Position numbers and translations under genes: made by a program
The notes under the pieces: model-generated
The model's database searches: none
Told to the model about the DNA's origin: nothing
Seen by the model: the letters and a program-made list of their open reading frames with translations, nothing else
Shown here: in pieces, positions 42,000 to 51,246 of the stretch
How positions within the stretch are numbered: position 1 is the stretch's first letter
Layout of the letters: each line of letters opens with the position of its first letter
From: Streptomyces sp. NRRL S-340
GTDB taxonomy: Bacteria; Actinomycetota; Actinomycetes; Streptomycetales; Streptomycetaceae
DNA: 64,000 bases
Assembly (NCBI RefSeq): GCF_000720185.1
Contig: NZ_JOIY01000035.1
Coordinates: forward strand, 1 to 64,000
Direction: 5' to 3'

Positions 42000-43226
42000 G
42001 TGACCGATCTTGCGACGCGCGTGGTGGTGGCCCGCCGGACAGCCCTGCGCCGGGCCCTCCCGGCCCTGTGCGGGTACGCGGCCGTGCGCGCCCTGGGCCT
42101 GGTGCTCCTGGCCGGGTGGAGCGCGGCGCGCGGCAAGAGCGCCTACACGCTTCTGACCGCGCGCTGGGACTCCCTCTGGTACGCCAGGGTCGCCGGCGGC
42201 GGCTACGGCTACCAGGTGCGCCTGCCGAACGGGGATGTCCACTCCGACCTGGCGTTCTTCCCGCTGCTGCCCTGGCTGGAGCGGCTGGGGGCCGCGGTGA
42301 GCCCGCTGTCGTACGCCGACGCGGGCTTCGCGGTCAGCCTGCTCGCCTCGCTCGCGGCGGCCTGGGGGATCTTCGCGGTGGCCGACCACGTGTACGGCCG
42401 CCGCGCCGGGGTGTGCGCGGTGCTGCTGTGGGCGGTGCTGCCGGTCGGGATCGTGCAGTCGATGGCGTACAGCGAGTCGCTGTTCACGGCGCTCGCCGCG
42501 TGGGCGCTGTACTGCGTGCTGACCGGCCGCTGGGCGAGCGCCGGCGCGCTGGCGCTGGCGGCCGGGCTGACCCGGCCGGTCGGGCTCGCCGTGGTTGCCG
42601 CCGTGTGGACGGCGGCCGTCGTCTCCCTGATCCGCGAGCGGCGCGCGACGGCGGGGCTCGTCCACGACCGGCGCGCGACGGCCGCACCGGCCTCCGCGCC
42701 GGCCCGCCCCGTGCTCCCCGCCGCCGGGCCGGGCCGCCGTCTCCTCGGCATGCTGACGGCCCCGCTCGGCGCCGCGGGCTACGTCCTGTGGGTCGGCCAC
42801 CGCACCGGCGGCGGCCTCTTCGGCTACCTCGACGTCCAGGCGGGCTGGCGCAACGGCTTCGACGGCGGGTACGCGTTCGCGCGCTTCGTCGGCGACAAGC
42901 TGACCTCCTTCCCCTCGGCCCTGGCCGGGGTGGGGCTGATCGTCGGGGTGGCGCTGGTGATCTGGCTCTACGTCGCCGGCGTGCGGCAGGGCCAGCCGCC
43001 CGCGCTGCTGGTGTACTCGGGCGTCGTCACGGCGCTCGCCCTGTGCGCGTCGAGCTACTTCGGCTCCAAGCCGCGCCTGCTGCTGCCCGCCTTCCCGCTG
43101 CTGCTGCCGCTCGCCCTCGCGCTCGCCCGGCTCCGCCCCTCCCGGGCGGCGCTGGTGACCGGCGCCGTCGCCCTGGCCTCCGCCGTCTACGGGGCGTTCT
43201 GGCTCAACGGCTCCGGACCGCCCTGA
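42000..43226 (+). CDS. PIG-V-like integral membrane mannosyltransferase
   Basis: A 408-residue membrane protein with about ten helices and a GT-C layout. The signature RWDSLWYARVAGGGYGY after the first helix matches the PIG-V/PMT-type WD-x-x-WY-x-x-IA motif with a catalytic acidic residue on the outer face. Such enzymes transfer sugars from polyprenyl phosphate donors to lipids or proteins; the substrate here is unknown. The GTG at 42000 is chosen because it precedes TDLATRVV and the first helix. A charged Arg/Ala loop near 215-240 may be cytoplasmic. Confidence 0.83.
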   Translation: MTDLATRVVVARRTALRRALPALCGYAAVRALGLVLLAGWSAARGKSAYTLLTARWDSLWYARVAGGGYGYQVRLPNGDVHSDLAFFPLLPWLERLGAAVSPLSYADAGFAVSLLASLAAAWGIFAVADHVYGRRAGVCAVLLWAVLPVGIVQSMAYSESLFTALAAWALYCVLTGRWASAGALALAAGLTRPVGLAVVAAVWTAAVVSLIRERRATAGLVHDRRATAAPASAPARPVLPAAGPGRRLLGMLTAPLGAAGYVLWVGHRTGGGLFGYLDVQAGWRNGFDGGYAFARFVGDKLTSFPSALAGVGLIVGVALVIWLYVAGVRQGQPPALLVYSGVVTALALCASSYFGSKPRLLLPAFPLLLPLALALARLRPSRAALVTGAVALASAVYGAFWLNGSGPP

Positions 43227-43485
43227 CCTGAAGGGGCGCCCCCAGGCCGTTCAAGATCATTCCTCATGCGGCCCCGCACCCCCCGTCCACAGCGCGCCGT
43301 GTACGAACGGTGAATTCCACCGGAGCGTTCCGTCAACGTATTCATAAGCAGCCGATAAGGGCGGCCGGAATGATCAAAGGAAATGCAGGCCGGTGGCCGT
43401 CCTCATTTGCGAAATCCGGGGAAAACAGGCTCCGTTGAGAGCAATCCCACATCACATCGTCATCACAAACCACGTGATTCGTCGG

Positions 43486-43512
43486 GGAACTGCGCTCACT
43501 CGCTGTAACGTC
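43486..43512 (+). promoter_or_regulatory. Possible ECF sigma promoter of the PAP2 gene
   Basis: GGAAC (43486-43490) and CGTC (43509-43512) resemble SigE-type elements, though the 18-bp spacing is slightly long. Transcription would begin at or beside the GTG at 43519, giving a leaderless message. Upstream DNA from 43330 is unusually AT-rich. Confidence 0.3.
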
Positions 43513-43518
43513 GATTAG

Positions 43519-44544
43519 GTGCGTACCGAAGGAACCCTCACCCGCCTGGACCGGGTGTTCGCCAGGCTGGACCGTGAGCCACAGCGGCCGGCGCACATCG
43601 ACATGCCGAGAATGAGCAGGCACCGGATGGTGCTGTTCTCGGCGACCCTGGCCTTCTACCTGGCGATCGTCTGGGCCGTGGTGACCACCTCCTGGCTGGT
43701 CCGGCTGGACTGGCAGGTCATGTTCTTCCGGCCGTACCAGCAGTGGCCGCAGATCCACGCGTTCCTCGACTACTACGTGGTCCTGGGCCAGCGCGGCCCC
43801 ACCGCCGTGATGGTCGCCTCCTGGCTGGGCTGGCGTTCCTGGCGGCAGCACACGCTGCGCCCGCTGCTCACCCTCGCCGCCTCGCTGCTGCTGCTGAACA
43901 TCACCGTCGGCGCCGCGAAGTACGGCATGGGGCGGCTCGGCCCCCACTACGCGACCGTCATCGGCTCCAACGAGATGGGCCTGGGCGGCGATATATTTCC
44001 CAGCGGCCACACCGCCAACGCCGTGGTGACCTGGGGCATCCTGGCCTACCTGGCCTCCACCCCGACCGCGCGGCGCTGGCTGTCGGCGCTGTCGGCCCTC
44101 ACCTCGCTCGGCGTCGGCCTCACCACCGTCTACCTGGGGACGCACTGGCTCAGCGACGTGGTGCTCGGCTGGGCCGCGGGACTGCTGATCCTGCTCGCGC
44201 TGCCGTGGTGCGAGCCGCTGATCGCCCGCACCGAGAACGTCCTCTTCGACCTGCGCGACCGCTGGCGCGCCCGCCGCGGCCCGTCCGTCCCCGTGCCCGG
44301 GCCGGTCCTGCCCGTCGGCACGCCCGTGGTGCACAAGCAGCGCACCCCCGCCCCGGAGGAGGCTCCGGCGACCCGCGGCACGGTCGGCGCGGCCCGCTCG
44401 GCCCGCCCGCCCGCCCACCTCGCCCCGGGGCCGCACTCGCCGCGCGCCGAGCACACCCCGGCCACTCCGGCCGGCAGCCGCAGGCCGCCGCACCCGGAGC
44501 GGGCACCGCACGGCACGACACCGGCCCCGGCGGCCCGCTCCTGA
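43519..44544 (+). CDS. PAP2-family membrane phosphatase
   Basis: A 341-residue membrane protein with about six helices. The three phosphatase motifs are visible: KYGMGRLGP, PSGH in DIFPSGHTANAV, and THWLSDVVLG. Such enzymes dephosphorylate undecaprenyl pyrophosphate or phosphatidic-type lipids on the outer face. The last 90 residues are a Pro/Ala/Arg/His-rich, probably disordered cytoplasmic tail. The start is GTG without a Shine-Dalgarno. The possible envelope-stress promoter fits a role in cell wall lipid recycling. Confidence 0.92.
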   Translation: MRTEGTLTRLDRVFARLDREPQRPAHIDMPRMSRHRMVLFSATLAFYLAIVWAVVTTSWLVRLDWQVMFFRPYQQWPQIHAFLDYYVVLGQRGPTAVMVASWLGWRSWRQHTLRPLLTLAASLLLLNITVGAAKYGMGRLGPHYATVIGSNEMGLGGDIFPSGHTANAVVTWGILAYLASTPTARRWLSALSALTSLGVGLTTVYLGTHWLSDVVLGWAAGLLILLALPWCEPLIARTENVLFDLRDRWRARRGPSVPVPGPVLPVGTPVVHKQRTPAPEEAPATRGTVGAARSARPPAHLAPGPHSPRAEHTPATPAGSRRPPHPERAPHGTTPAPAARS

Positions 44545-44616
44545 CCGGCGCTCACGCCGCACCTGGCAGGCGCTGCCGCTGCCGGCCGGCGGACGGCGCC
44601 GAGCCCCTCCGGACCC

Positions 44617-44832
44617 TCAGCCCTTCCAGGCCCGGGCCACCCGGCCGTCCCTGACCTCGAAGTTGAGCCGGCCGATCCGGTACTCCATGGTGATGATCGC
44701 GCCCGGCGGCAGCGAACGGACCGTGGACCAGCCCTGCTCGCGCGCCAGCCGCTCGGCCTGCCCGGCCTCCAGACCGACGTACCGTTCGGGACTGTCCTGG
44801 GGCTCCGCGGGCGGAGTGGGGATCGGTGCCAT
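44617..44832 (-). CDS. Small I78-type proteinase inhibitor family protein
   Basis: A 71-residue protein (ATG 44832; 44841 is alternative) resembling the potato-inhibitor-I-like I78 family: YVGLEAGQAERLAREQGWSTVRSLPPGAIITMEYRIGRLNFEV, with the inhibitory-loop region around SLPPGAIITMEY and the end VARAWKG. Known inhibitors are secreted, but no signal peptide is visible here, so it may act inside the cell or have another role. It converges with the PAP2 gene and has no partner protease nearby. Confidence 0.72.
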   Translation of the reverse strand: MAPIPTPPAEPQDSPERYVGLEAGQAERLAREQGWSTVRSLPPGAIITMEYRIGRLNFEVRDGRVARAWKG

Positions 44833-45488
44833 GCTCCCCACGGTAGGCCCTGCCGCTCCCTCGCCGGCGGTCCCGGCCGCCCCCGCGGAGGGAAGCGCAC
44901 GCCTCCCTCCGTAGTCGCATCAGCTGATATGCGCCTCTCCTGTCACGTTTGCATCACAAGATCACCACGGCGGGAGGCACCGAACTCGGTCACCCCCGCG
45001 AGCGGTTGCGTCCCCCTTCCGCGCCCATTCGAACGCAATTCCCCGATGCCGGGGAAGCGCTCCGGAAATGCCCGGCGGAAAGCCCCGGGGGAAGAAGGGA
45101 GAGGGTGAGCGGAGAGCGGTAAACGCCGCCGGGCCCGGTTCGGGGCACGCCCGGATCCACATTCCGCTTCCCGTCGGCGCGGCCCCCGCGGGCGCGGCTC
45201 CGCCCAGGAATTCCACTGGTTCGGGACGGCCCTTCCGCTCCCCCGCCGCGCGTCCGGATCCCCCCGCACCCGCCCGGCGAAGATCCACTGCCGCCCGGCG
45301 AGTTGACGATCTGTGATGCTCTGCGAACACAGTGTGACCGGGCGCGGAGGAGGTGCGATTCCGTGCGCCGCAGGGCGTGACTCCCCCCGCGGATCGTCCG
45401 TTGTCTTCTTCATGAGCCGGGGGCCCTCCCGGTTCATGGGCCGGGAGCCACCCGGTCCCGCCACGCACCGCATCCCGAGGAGCCACCC
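44833..45488. other. 656-bp intergenic region, no convincing gene
   Basis: It holds the divergent control regions of the I78 gene and the gene at 45489. There is an AT-richer stretch near 44920-44970 and TTGACG at 45302 followed by the inverted repeat CTGTG (45311-45315) and CACAG (45329-45333). A GTG frame of about 20 codons follows GGAGGA near 45353, but its spacing is poor and its sequence unfamiliar. No larger frame is credible. Confidence 0.5.
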
Positions 45489-46325
45489 GTGCCGCGCATG
45501 CTCGACGTCAGCGACGCCGTACGCGCCGAGATCGGCGACGAAGAAGCCGACCGGCTGCTCGCCGGAGAGAACGCCCCGGGCAGTTACGACTGCACGTCCT
45601 GCCGCACCCCCGGCGACTCCGAACAGGAGCGCACCAGCACCGTCCTCTTCGTCGGGGACGAGACCGCCGTCCTCGCCTTCGCCCACGCCACCTGCCTGCC
45701 CTCCCAGGTGGTCCAGGTCACCGAGGAGCAGCTGCGGGGCGCGGTCCGCTCCATCAACGCGGACACGGGCGGCCAGAGCGCCGCCGGGGTGCCCGCCCAG
45801 GGCGTCCCGCAGCAGGCCGCTCCGGAGGCCGCCGTCCGGCAGGGGGCCCAGGAGCCGGCCGTGCTCGGCGTGACCAGCGGTCTCGTCCTGGTCGCCGGGG
45901 AACTGCATCCCGCGCTGGTCGTCGAACCGACCGCGCCCATCGTGCGGCCTGGCACGACCGGCCCCGGCGACGACTTCCTGACGCTCCTGACCGAGCAGGG
46001 CTACACGCCCGTGGCCGGCCTCGATTCCGTCCCGCCCGTCCTGCACGGGTGGTCGGTGCTGCTGGCCATGGGGCAGTTGCACGCCGTTCTCCAGCCGGGT
46101 GCCGAGGGCGGCCGTCCGGCGGCCTGGTGGCAGGCGCACCAGCCCCTCCAGGTCACCGAGGGCTGGCGGGCGGCGGCCAACAAGCACCAGCAGGTGCTGA
46201 TGTTCGCGGCGCCGGTCGGGTCCATCGGCCGCCAGCCGCGCGAGGACCTGCTGCGCAACGCGCTGGACAAGGCGGCGGCCCAGGGGAAGCTGGTCGCGGC
46301 GACGCTGCCGCTCGCGGGGACCTGA
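45489..46325 (+). CDS. Conserved Streptomyces protein of unknown function
   Basis: A 278-residue cytoplasmic protein. It starts MPRMLDVSDAVRAEIGDEEA and has a CTSC pair near 35-38, an N-terminal part with VLFVGDETAVLAFAHATC, a Gln/Ala-rich linker (about 100-125) and a C-terminal alpha/beta part ending LVAATLPLAGT. The CxxC plus a later Cys could bind metal. I recall homologues as hypothetical proteins only. The GTG at 45489 is weakly supported; ATG 45498 is an alternative. It may be co-transcribed with the next gene, 45 bp away. Confidence 0.75.
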   Translation: MPRMLDVSDAVRAEIGDEEADRLLAGENAPGSYDCTSCRTPGDSEQERTSTVLFVGDETAVLAFAHATCLPSQVVQVTEEQLRGAVRSINADTGGQSAAGVPAQGVPQQAAPEAAVRQGAQEPAVLGVTSGLVLVAGELHPALVVEPTAPIVRPGTTGPGDDFLTLLTEQGYTPVAGLDSVPPVLHGWSVLLAMGQLHAVLQPGAEGGRPAAWWQAHQPLQVTEGWRAAANKHQQVLMFAAPVGSIGRQPREDLLRNALDKAAAQGKLVAATLPLAGT

Positions 46326-46370
46326 GTCCTGCGGCCGCATCCCTTCCGGTCCGGGGTCGTTTGGACATAC

Positions 46371-46742
46371 GTGCACGCATATGACGTTCCCCGCCGCCAG
46401 CCCTACCAGCCGATCCGGTCCGCACGGCCGGCCCAGGATCCGGTCGGCCCGTCCACCACGCCGATCTACGACGCGCTCTACGCCGAGTACGTCAAGTCCT
46501 ACCGGACGCTGCCGGGCGACCGCAGCGGTGAGGAGGACCTGGGCTTCGTCGCGTTCGGGAACCTCGGCGCGGGGGCGAACGCGTACATCGCCTACGGCGC
46601 GGGGGCCTACAGCACCCGGCACAGCACGGGGCAGCAGCAGACGCAGTGGCAGCGCGTCGGGACGCTGGGGCGGCAGCAGAACGGCACCGGGATGCAGCAC
46701 GTACCGGCGGCGCTGCCGCCCGCCCCGCGCCGCGCCACCTGA
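46371..46742 (+). CDS. Small conserved Streptomyces protein, DUF6643-like
   Basis: A 123-residue hydrophilic protein. The recognisable part is TPIYDALYAEYVKSYRTLPGD followed by EEDLGFVAFG; the remainder is Gly/Ser/Gln/Tyr-rich and ends LPPAPRRAT. No signal peptide or membrane helix. It resembles unnamed streptomycete proteins with a TPIYD-L motif. The function is unknown. The start is GTG with little support upstream. Confidence 0.7.
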   Translation: MHAYDVPRRQPYQPIRSARPAQDPVGPSTTPIYDALYAEYVKSYRTLPGDRSGEEDLGFVAFGNLGAGANAYIAYGAGAYSTRHSTGQQQTQWQRVGTLGRQQNGTGMQHVPAALPPAPRRAT

Positions 46743-46985
46743 CGGCCCGGACACCGGCGCAAGCGCCCTGCCGACCGCGTGACGGCGGCCGGCGGACATC
46801 CGCGGGACGGCGCGCGGACGGCCACGGAGACGCACAGGCCGCGTAACGGCGGCCGGTGGACGCCTGCGCAGCGGCGCGCCGACGACCGCGCACAGCGCCC
46901 CGGCAGCGGTCGTGGACGGCCGCGGGCGGCGCGCGGAAGGTGGGGGCCGGCGTACGAACGGTGTCCGCACGGCGTACGGACAGGG
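46743..46985. other. GC-rich spacer with short direct repeats
   Basis: Variants of CGTGACGGCGGCCGGCGGAC recur near 46779 and 46837. No credible gene. It separates two convergent transcription units. Confidence 0.4.
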
Positions 46986-47017
46986 AAAGGGCGGCCCCGC
47001 ACCGGGGACCGCCCTTT
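46986..47017 (-). terminator. Terminator of the der operon
   Basis: AAAGGGCGG (46986-46994) pairs with CCGCCCTTT (47009-47017), with an inner CCCC/GGGG stem. It lies 31 bp past the der stop. Confidence 0.85.
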
Positions 47018-47047
47018 CACGTCGCGCGCGTCACCCGCGCGCCCGCG

Positions 47048-48532
47048 TCACTTCTTCTTCGCGCCGCGCTTCTCGCGCACCCGCACCGAGATGTGGATCG
47101 GCGTGCCCTCGAAACCGAACTCCTCACGCAGCCGGCGCTCGATGAAGCGCCGGTAGCCCGCCTCGATGAAGCCGGAGGCGAACAGGACGAACCGCGGCGG
47201 CTTGGTGCCCGCCTGGGTGCCGAAGAGGATGCGCGGCTGCTTGCCGCCCCGGATCGGGTGCGGGTGGGCGGAGACCAGCTCGCCGAGGAAGGCGTTGAGG
47301 CGGCCGGTGGGCACCCGGGTCTCCCAGCCGGCCAGCGCGGTCTCGATCGCCGGGACCAGCTTCTCCATGTGCCGGCCGGTGCGGGCCGAGACGTTCACGC
47401 GCGGGGCCCAGGCGACCTGGCCCAGCTCCGTCTCGATCTCCCGCTCCAGGTAGTAGCGGCGCTCCTCGTCGAGGGTGTCCCACTTGTTGAAGGCGAGGAC
47501 GATCGCGCGGCCCGCCTCGACGGCCATGGTGACGATCCGCTGGTCCTGCACGGAGATGGACTGGGAGCCGTCGATCAGGATGACGGCGACCTCGGCCTTC
47601 TCGACGGCGGCGGCGGTGCGCAGGGAGGCGTAGTAGTCGGCGCCCTGCTGGAGGTGGACCCGCTTGCGGATACCGGCGGTGTCGACGAACTTCCAGGTGA
47701 CGCCGCCCAGTTCGATCAGCTCGTCGACCGGGTCGCGGGTGGTGCCCGCCAGCTCGTTGACGACGACGCGCTCCTCGCCGGCCACCTTGTTCAGCAGGGA
47801 GGACTTGCCCACGTTGGGGCGGCCGATCAGGGCGATGCGGCGCGGGCCGCCGACGCCGGTGCCGCCGAAGCTCTCGCGCGGCGCCTCGGGCAGCGCCTCC
47901 AGGACCCGGTCCAGCATGTCGCCGGTGCCCCGGCCGTGCAGCGCGGAGACCGGGTGCGGTTCACCGAGGCCGAGGGACCACAGGTAGGAGGCGTCGGCCT
48001 CACCGCTGGGGCCGTCGACCTTGTTGGCGCACAGCACCACCGGCTTGCCGGCCTTGCGCAGCAGCCGGACGACGGCCTCGTCGGTGTCGGTGGCGCCGAC
48101 CTTGGCGTCGACGACGAAGACGACCGCGTCGGCGGCCTCGATGGCGTACTCGGCCTGGGCGGCGACGGAGGCGTCGATGCCGAGGACGTCCTGCTCCCAG
48201 CCGCCGGTGTCGACGACCTTGAAGCGGCGGCCCGCCCACTCGGCCTCGTAGGTGACGCGGTCGCGGGTGACGCCGGGCTTGTCCTCGACGACCGCCTCGC
48301 GGCGGCCGATGATGCGGTTCACCAGGGTCGACTTGCCGACATTGGGGCGGCCGACGACGGCGAGCACGGGCAGCGGGCCGTGTCCGGCGGCCTCGATGGC
48401 GCCCTCCACGTCCTCCAGGTCGAAGCCCTCTTCGGCGGCCAGCTCCATGAACTCCGCGTACTCGGCGTCACCGAGCGCCCCGTGCTCGTACTCGTGCTCG
48501 GCCGAGCCGTCGGGCTGGATGTCGTCGTTCAT
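47048..48532 (-). CDS. der: Ribosome biogenesis GTPase Der (EngA)
   Basis: A 494-residue essential double GTPase acting in 50S subunit assembly. An acidic N-terminal extension (about 1-50) common in actinobacteria is followed by two G domains, each with GRPNVGKS (first at 61-68), DTGG or DTAG, and NKVD or NKWD, then the KH-like domain ending [10 protein letters not shown]. The ATG at 48532 begins [10 protein letters not shown]. It is the last gene of the tyrA-cmk-acyltransferase-der run, 77 bp after the acyltransferase on the minus strand. Confidence 0.97.
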   Translation of the reverse strand: MNDDIQPDGSAEHEYEHGALGDAEYAEFMELAAEEGFDLEDVEGAIEAAGHGPLPVLAVVGRPNVGKSTLVNRIIGRREAVVEDKPGVTRDRVTYEAEWAGRRFKVVDTGGWEQDVLGIDASVAAQAEYAIEAADAVVFVVDAKVGATDTDEAVVRLLRKAGKPVVLCANKVDGPSGEADASYLWSLGLGEPHPVSALHGRGTGDMLDRVLEALPEAPRESFGGTGVGGPRRIALIGRPNVGKSSLLNKVAGEERVVVNELAGTTRDPVDELIELGGVTWKFVDTAGIRKRVHLQQGADYYASLRTAAAVEKAEVAVILIDGSQSISVQDQRIVTMAVEAGRAIVLAFNKWDTLDEERRYYLEREIETELGQVAWAPRVNVSARTGRHMEKLVPAIETALAGWETRVPTGRLNAFLGELVSAHPHPIRGGKQPRILFGTQAGTKPPRFVLFASGFIEAGYRRFIERRLREEFGFEGTPIHISVRVREKRGAKKK

Positions 48533-48609
48533 GAAGTCCGTACCTCGTAGTTCATCGTGGTGGTCGGTGGAACACAGCCGTTCGCGGTGATCCACTACTC
48601 AAGTGTTGC

Positions 48610-49278
48610 TCAGCGCCCGGTGCGGCGCCTGGCGTTTTCCAGGTGGTCGGCGAGCTGCTTCTGGATGTGCTCGGTGGCCGTGTCCAGCGCCCGCCGGGTG
48701 CGCCTGCCACTGCTGTCGCCGGCCTCGAAGGGCTCGCCGAAGACCACGTCCACGCGCGAGCGCAGCGGAGGCAGCCCCTTTATCAACCGTCCCCGCCGCT
48801 CGGAACTTCCCAGGACGGCGACCGGGACGATCGGCGCCCCGCTGCGGACGGCGAAGTAGGCCAGGCCCGCGCGCAGCGAGGCGAAGTCGCCCTCGCCGCG
48901 GGTGCCCTCGGGAAAGATGCCGAGGACGCCGCCCTGCTCCAGCACGCCCAGCGCCCGCGTGATCGCCGTGCGGTCCGCGCGGTGCCGGTCCACCTGGAGC
49001 TGGCCGATGCCGGTCAGGAAGGAGCCGAGGGGACCGATGAACGCTTCCTTTTTGATCAGGAAGTGCACGGGCCGGGGCGCCACGCCCATGACCATCGGGC
49101 CGTCGACGTTGTGCGAGTGGTTGACGGCGAAGATCAGCGGGCCGCTCGCCGGCACCTTCCAGGCCCCCAGCACCCGCGGGCGCCACAGCCCGTACATCAG
49201 CCCGACGCCGATGCGGCGGCCGACGTCCGCACCGCGCTCCGACGGCACAGCCGCCGTACGCTCCGACGGAAGACTCAC
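48610..49278 (-). CDS. 1-acylglycerol-3-phosphate-type acyltransferase (PlsC family)
   Basis: A 222-residue membrane-associated enzyme. The catalytic NHSHNVD (HX4D variant) is at about 54-60, FPEGTRG is at about 124-130, and a basic C-terminus follows. PlsC family enzymes transfer an acyl chain to a glycerolipid; here the usual family position next to cmk suggests phospholipid synthesis, but the acceptor is unproven. The GTG at 49278 overlaps the cmk stop (GTGA), so the two are translationally coupled. Confidence 0.9.
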   Translation of the reverse strand: MSLPSERTAAVPSERGADVGRRIGVGLMYGLWRPRVLGAWKVPASGPLIFAVNHSHNVDGPMVMGVAPRPVHFLIKKEAFIGPLGSFLTGIGQLQVDRHRADRTAITRALGVLEQGGVLGIFPEGTRGEGDFASLRAGLAYFAVRSGAPIVPVAVLGSSERRGRLIKGLPPLRSRVDVVFGEPFEAGDSSGRRTRRALDTATEHIQKQLADHLENARRRTGR

Positions 49279-50006
49279 AGCGCCGCCCGCTTCTCCTCGG
49301 CGGCCCGCGCCTGCCCGGCGCCCCGCTTCTCCTCGACGAGGGTGACGACGCACTCGATGACCTGGGCCAGCGTGAGGTCGGTGGTGTCGACCTCGACCGC
49401 GTCGTCCGCCTTGGCCAGCGGGGAGGTGCTGCGGCTGGAGTCGGCCGCGTCCCGCTTGATCAGGGCCTCGCGGGTGGCGTGCACGTCGGTGTTCTTCAGC
49501 TCGCCGCTGCGGCGGGCGGCACGGGCCTCGGGCGAGGCGGTGAGGAAGATCTTCAGGTCGGCGTCCGGCAGCACCGTCGTGCCGATGTCGCGGCCCTCGA
49601 CGACGATGCCGTGCTCGGCGCCGCCGGCCAGGGAGCGCTGCAGTTCGGTGATGACGGTCCGCACCTCCGGCACCGCGCTGACGGCGCTGACCTTGGAGGT
49701 GACCTCCTGGGTGCGGATCGGACCGGCCACGTCCACGCCGTCGACGGTGATCGTCGGGTGCGCCGGGTCGGTGCCGGAGACGATCACGGGCTTGCCGGCC
49801 ATGGCGGCGACGGCGGTCGGGTCTTCTATGTCGATCCCGTTGGTCACCATCCACCAGGTGATCGCCCGGTACTGGGCGCCGGTGTCCAGGTAGCTCAGGC
49901 CGAGCTGCGCGGCCACGGCCTTCGAGGTGCTCGACTTGCCCGTGCCGGAGGGGCCGTCGATGGCGACAATCACGGGCTGGGCGGTCCGGGCGGCGCCGTG
50001 TTCCAC
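49275..50006 (-). CDS. cmk: Cytidylate kinase
   Basis: A 243-residue enzyme phosphorylating CMP and dCMP. The P-loop is DGPSGTGKSS at about 17-26, followed by YLDTGAQYRAIT, the CMP-binding region VVEGRDIGTTVLPDADLKIFL, and the lid arginines in SPEARAARR. Length and order are normal. It sits between tyrA (upstream, across a terminator hairpin) and the acyltransferase gene it overlaps. Confidence 0.97.
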   Translation of the reverse strand: MEHGAARTAQPVIVAIDGPSGTGKSSTSKAVAAQLGLSYLDTGAQYRAITWWMVTNGIDIEDPTAVAAMAGKPVIVSGTDPAHPTITVDGVDVAGPIRTQEVTSKVSAVSAVPEVRTVITELQRSLAGGAEHGIVVEGRDIGTTVLPDADLKIFLTASPEARAARRSGELKNTDVHATREALIKRDAADSSRSTSPLAKADDAVEVDTTDLTLAQVIECVVTLVEEKRGAGQARAAEEKRAAL

Positions 50007-50087
50007 AGCGGGGCACCTTCCTGGTGAAGGGTGGCGGGCAGGTGTACGGGACCCAGGGGCCCCCGCACAAGGTTACTGGCTGCCCGG

Positions 50088-50112
50088 GCACCCTCCGACT
50101 GCCGGAGGGTGC
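50088..50112 (-). terminator. Terminator of the aroH-tyrA operon
   Basis: GCACCCTCCG (50088-50097) pairs perfectly with CGGAGGGTGC (50103-50112) around ACTGC, 49 bp past the tyrA stop and 82 bp upstream of cmk. Confidence 0.85.
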
Positions 50113-50160
50113 GGCCTCCCGCGCAGCGGGGTCCGCCCCCCGCCTCCGCGGCTGCGGTCC

Positions 50161-51246
50161 TCACTGCCGCAGCGCCCAGCCCCGTTCCCGCAGGGCCGCC
50201 GTCAGCACGGGGACCGCCTTCGGCTCGACCATCAGCTGCACCAGGCCGGCCTGCTGCCCGGTGGCGTGCTCGATACGCACGTCCTCGATGTTGACCCCGG
50301 CCGTCCCGGCGTCGGCGAAGATGCGGGCCAGCTGTCCCGGCTGGTCGTCGATGAGCACGGCGACGACCTCGTACGCCCTGGGCGCGGAGCCGTGCTTGCC
50401 GGGCACCCGGACCCGTCCGGCGTTGCCCCGCCGCAGCACGTCCCCGACACCGGCACCGCCCTCCATGCGCTTGGCCTCGTCGGAGGACTGCAGTGCCCGC
50501 AGGGCCCGCACCGTCTCGTCCAGGTCGGCGGCGACGTCGGCGAGCAGGTCGGCGACCGGGCCCGGGTTCGCCGAGAGGATGTCGATCCACATCTGCGGCT
50601 CGGAGGCGGCGATCCGCGTGACGTCCCGGATGCCCTGCCCGCACAGCCGCACGGCCGCCTCCTCGGCGTGCTCCAGACGCGCGGCGACCGTGCTGGAGAC
50701 CAGCTGGGGCATGTGGGAGACGAGGGCCACCGCGCGGTCGTGGGCGTCGGCGTCCATGACGACCGGGACCGCGTGGCAGTGGGAGACCAGCTCCAGGGCG
50801 AGGTTGAGGACCTCGGTGTCGGTGTCGCGGGTGGGGGTGAGCACCCAGGGGCGGCCCTCGAAGAGGTCGGCGGTCGCGGCCAGCGGGCCGGATTTCTCCC
50901 GGCCCGACATGGGATGGGTGCCGATGTAGCCGCTGAGGTCCAGGCCCAGCGACTCCAGCTCGCGGCGCGGGCCGCCCTTGACGCTGGCCACGTCCAGGTA
51001 GCCGCGGGCCACGCCCCGGCGCATGGCGTCGGCGAGCACCCCGGCGACGTGCGCGGGCGGGGCGGCCACGATGGCCAGGTCGACGGCTCCTTCGGGCGCC
51101 TCGCCCGTGCCGGCGCCGAGCGCCACGGCGGTACGGACCTGCTCGGGGTCCCGGTCGGCCAGGTGCACGCTCACGCCGCGCCGGACGAGCGCCAGCGCGG
51201 CCGAGGTGCCGATCAGACCGGTGCCGATGACGAGTGCGTTCCTCAC
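50161..51246 (-). CDS. tyrA: Prephenate dehydrogenase with ACT domain
   Basis: A 361-residue enzyme converting prephenate to 4-hydroxyphenylpyruvate in tyrosine synthesis. An N-terminal Rossmann fold starts VIGTGLIGTSAALAL, the substrate region includes GTHPMSGREKSGP and SHMPQLVS, and a C-terminal ACT domain (about 290-361: VVAVLIDDQPGQLARIFADA) probably binds tyrosine for feedback control. The GTG at 51246 overlaps the aroH stop (GTGA), coupling two consecutive steps from chorismate. Together with hmgA at 3.6 kb, the window has both tyrosine synthesis and degradation genes. Confidence 0.95.
   Translation of the reverse strand: MRNALVIGTGLIGTSAALALVRRGVSVHLADRDPEQVRTAVALGAGTGEAPEGAVDLAIVAAPPAHVAGVLADAMRRGVARGYLDVASVKGGPRRELESLGLDLSGYIGTHPMSGREKSGPLAATADLFEGRPWVLTPTRDTDTEVLNLALELVSHCHAVPVVMDADAHDRAVALVSHMPQLVSSTVAARLEHAEEAAVRLCGQGIRDVTRIAASEPQMWIDILSANPGPVADLLADVAADLDETVRALRALQSSDEAKRMEGGAGVGDVLRRGNAGRVRVPGKHGSAPRAYEVVAVLIDDQPGQLARIFADAGTAGVNIEDVRIEHATGQQAGLVQLMVEPKAVPVLTAALRERGWALRQ

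Noticed and set aside
45353-45415. A second leader peptide of about 20 codons upstream of the gene at 45489
   Set aside because: The GGAGGA motif abuts the GTG with no spacing, and the peptide lacks a run of identical regulatory codons.
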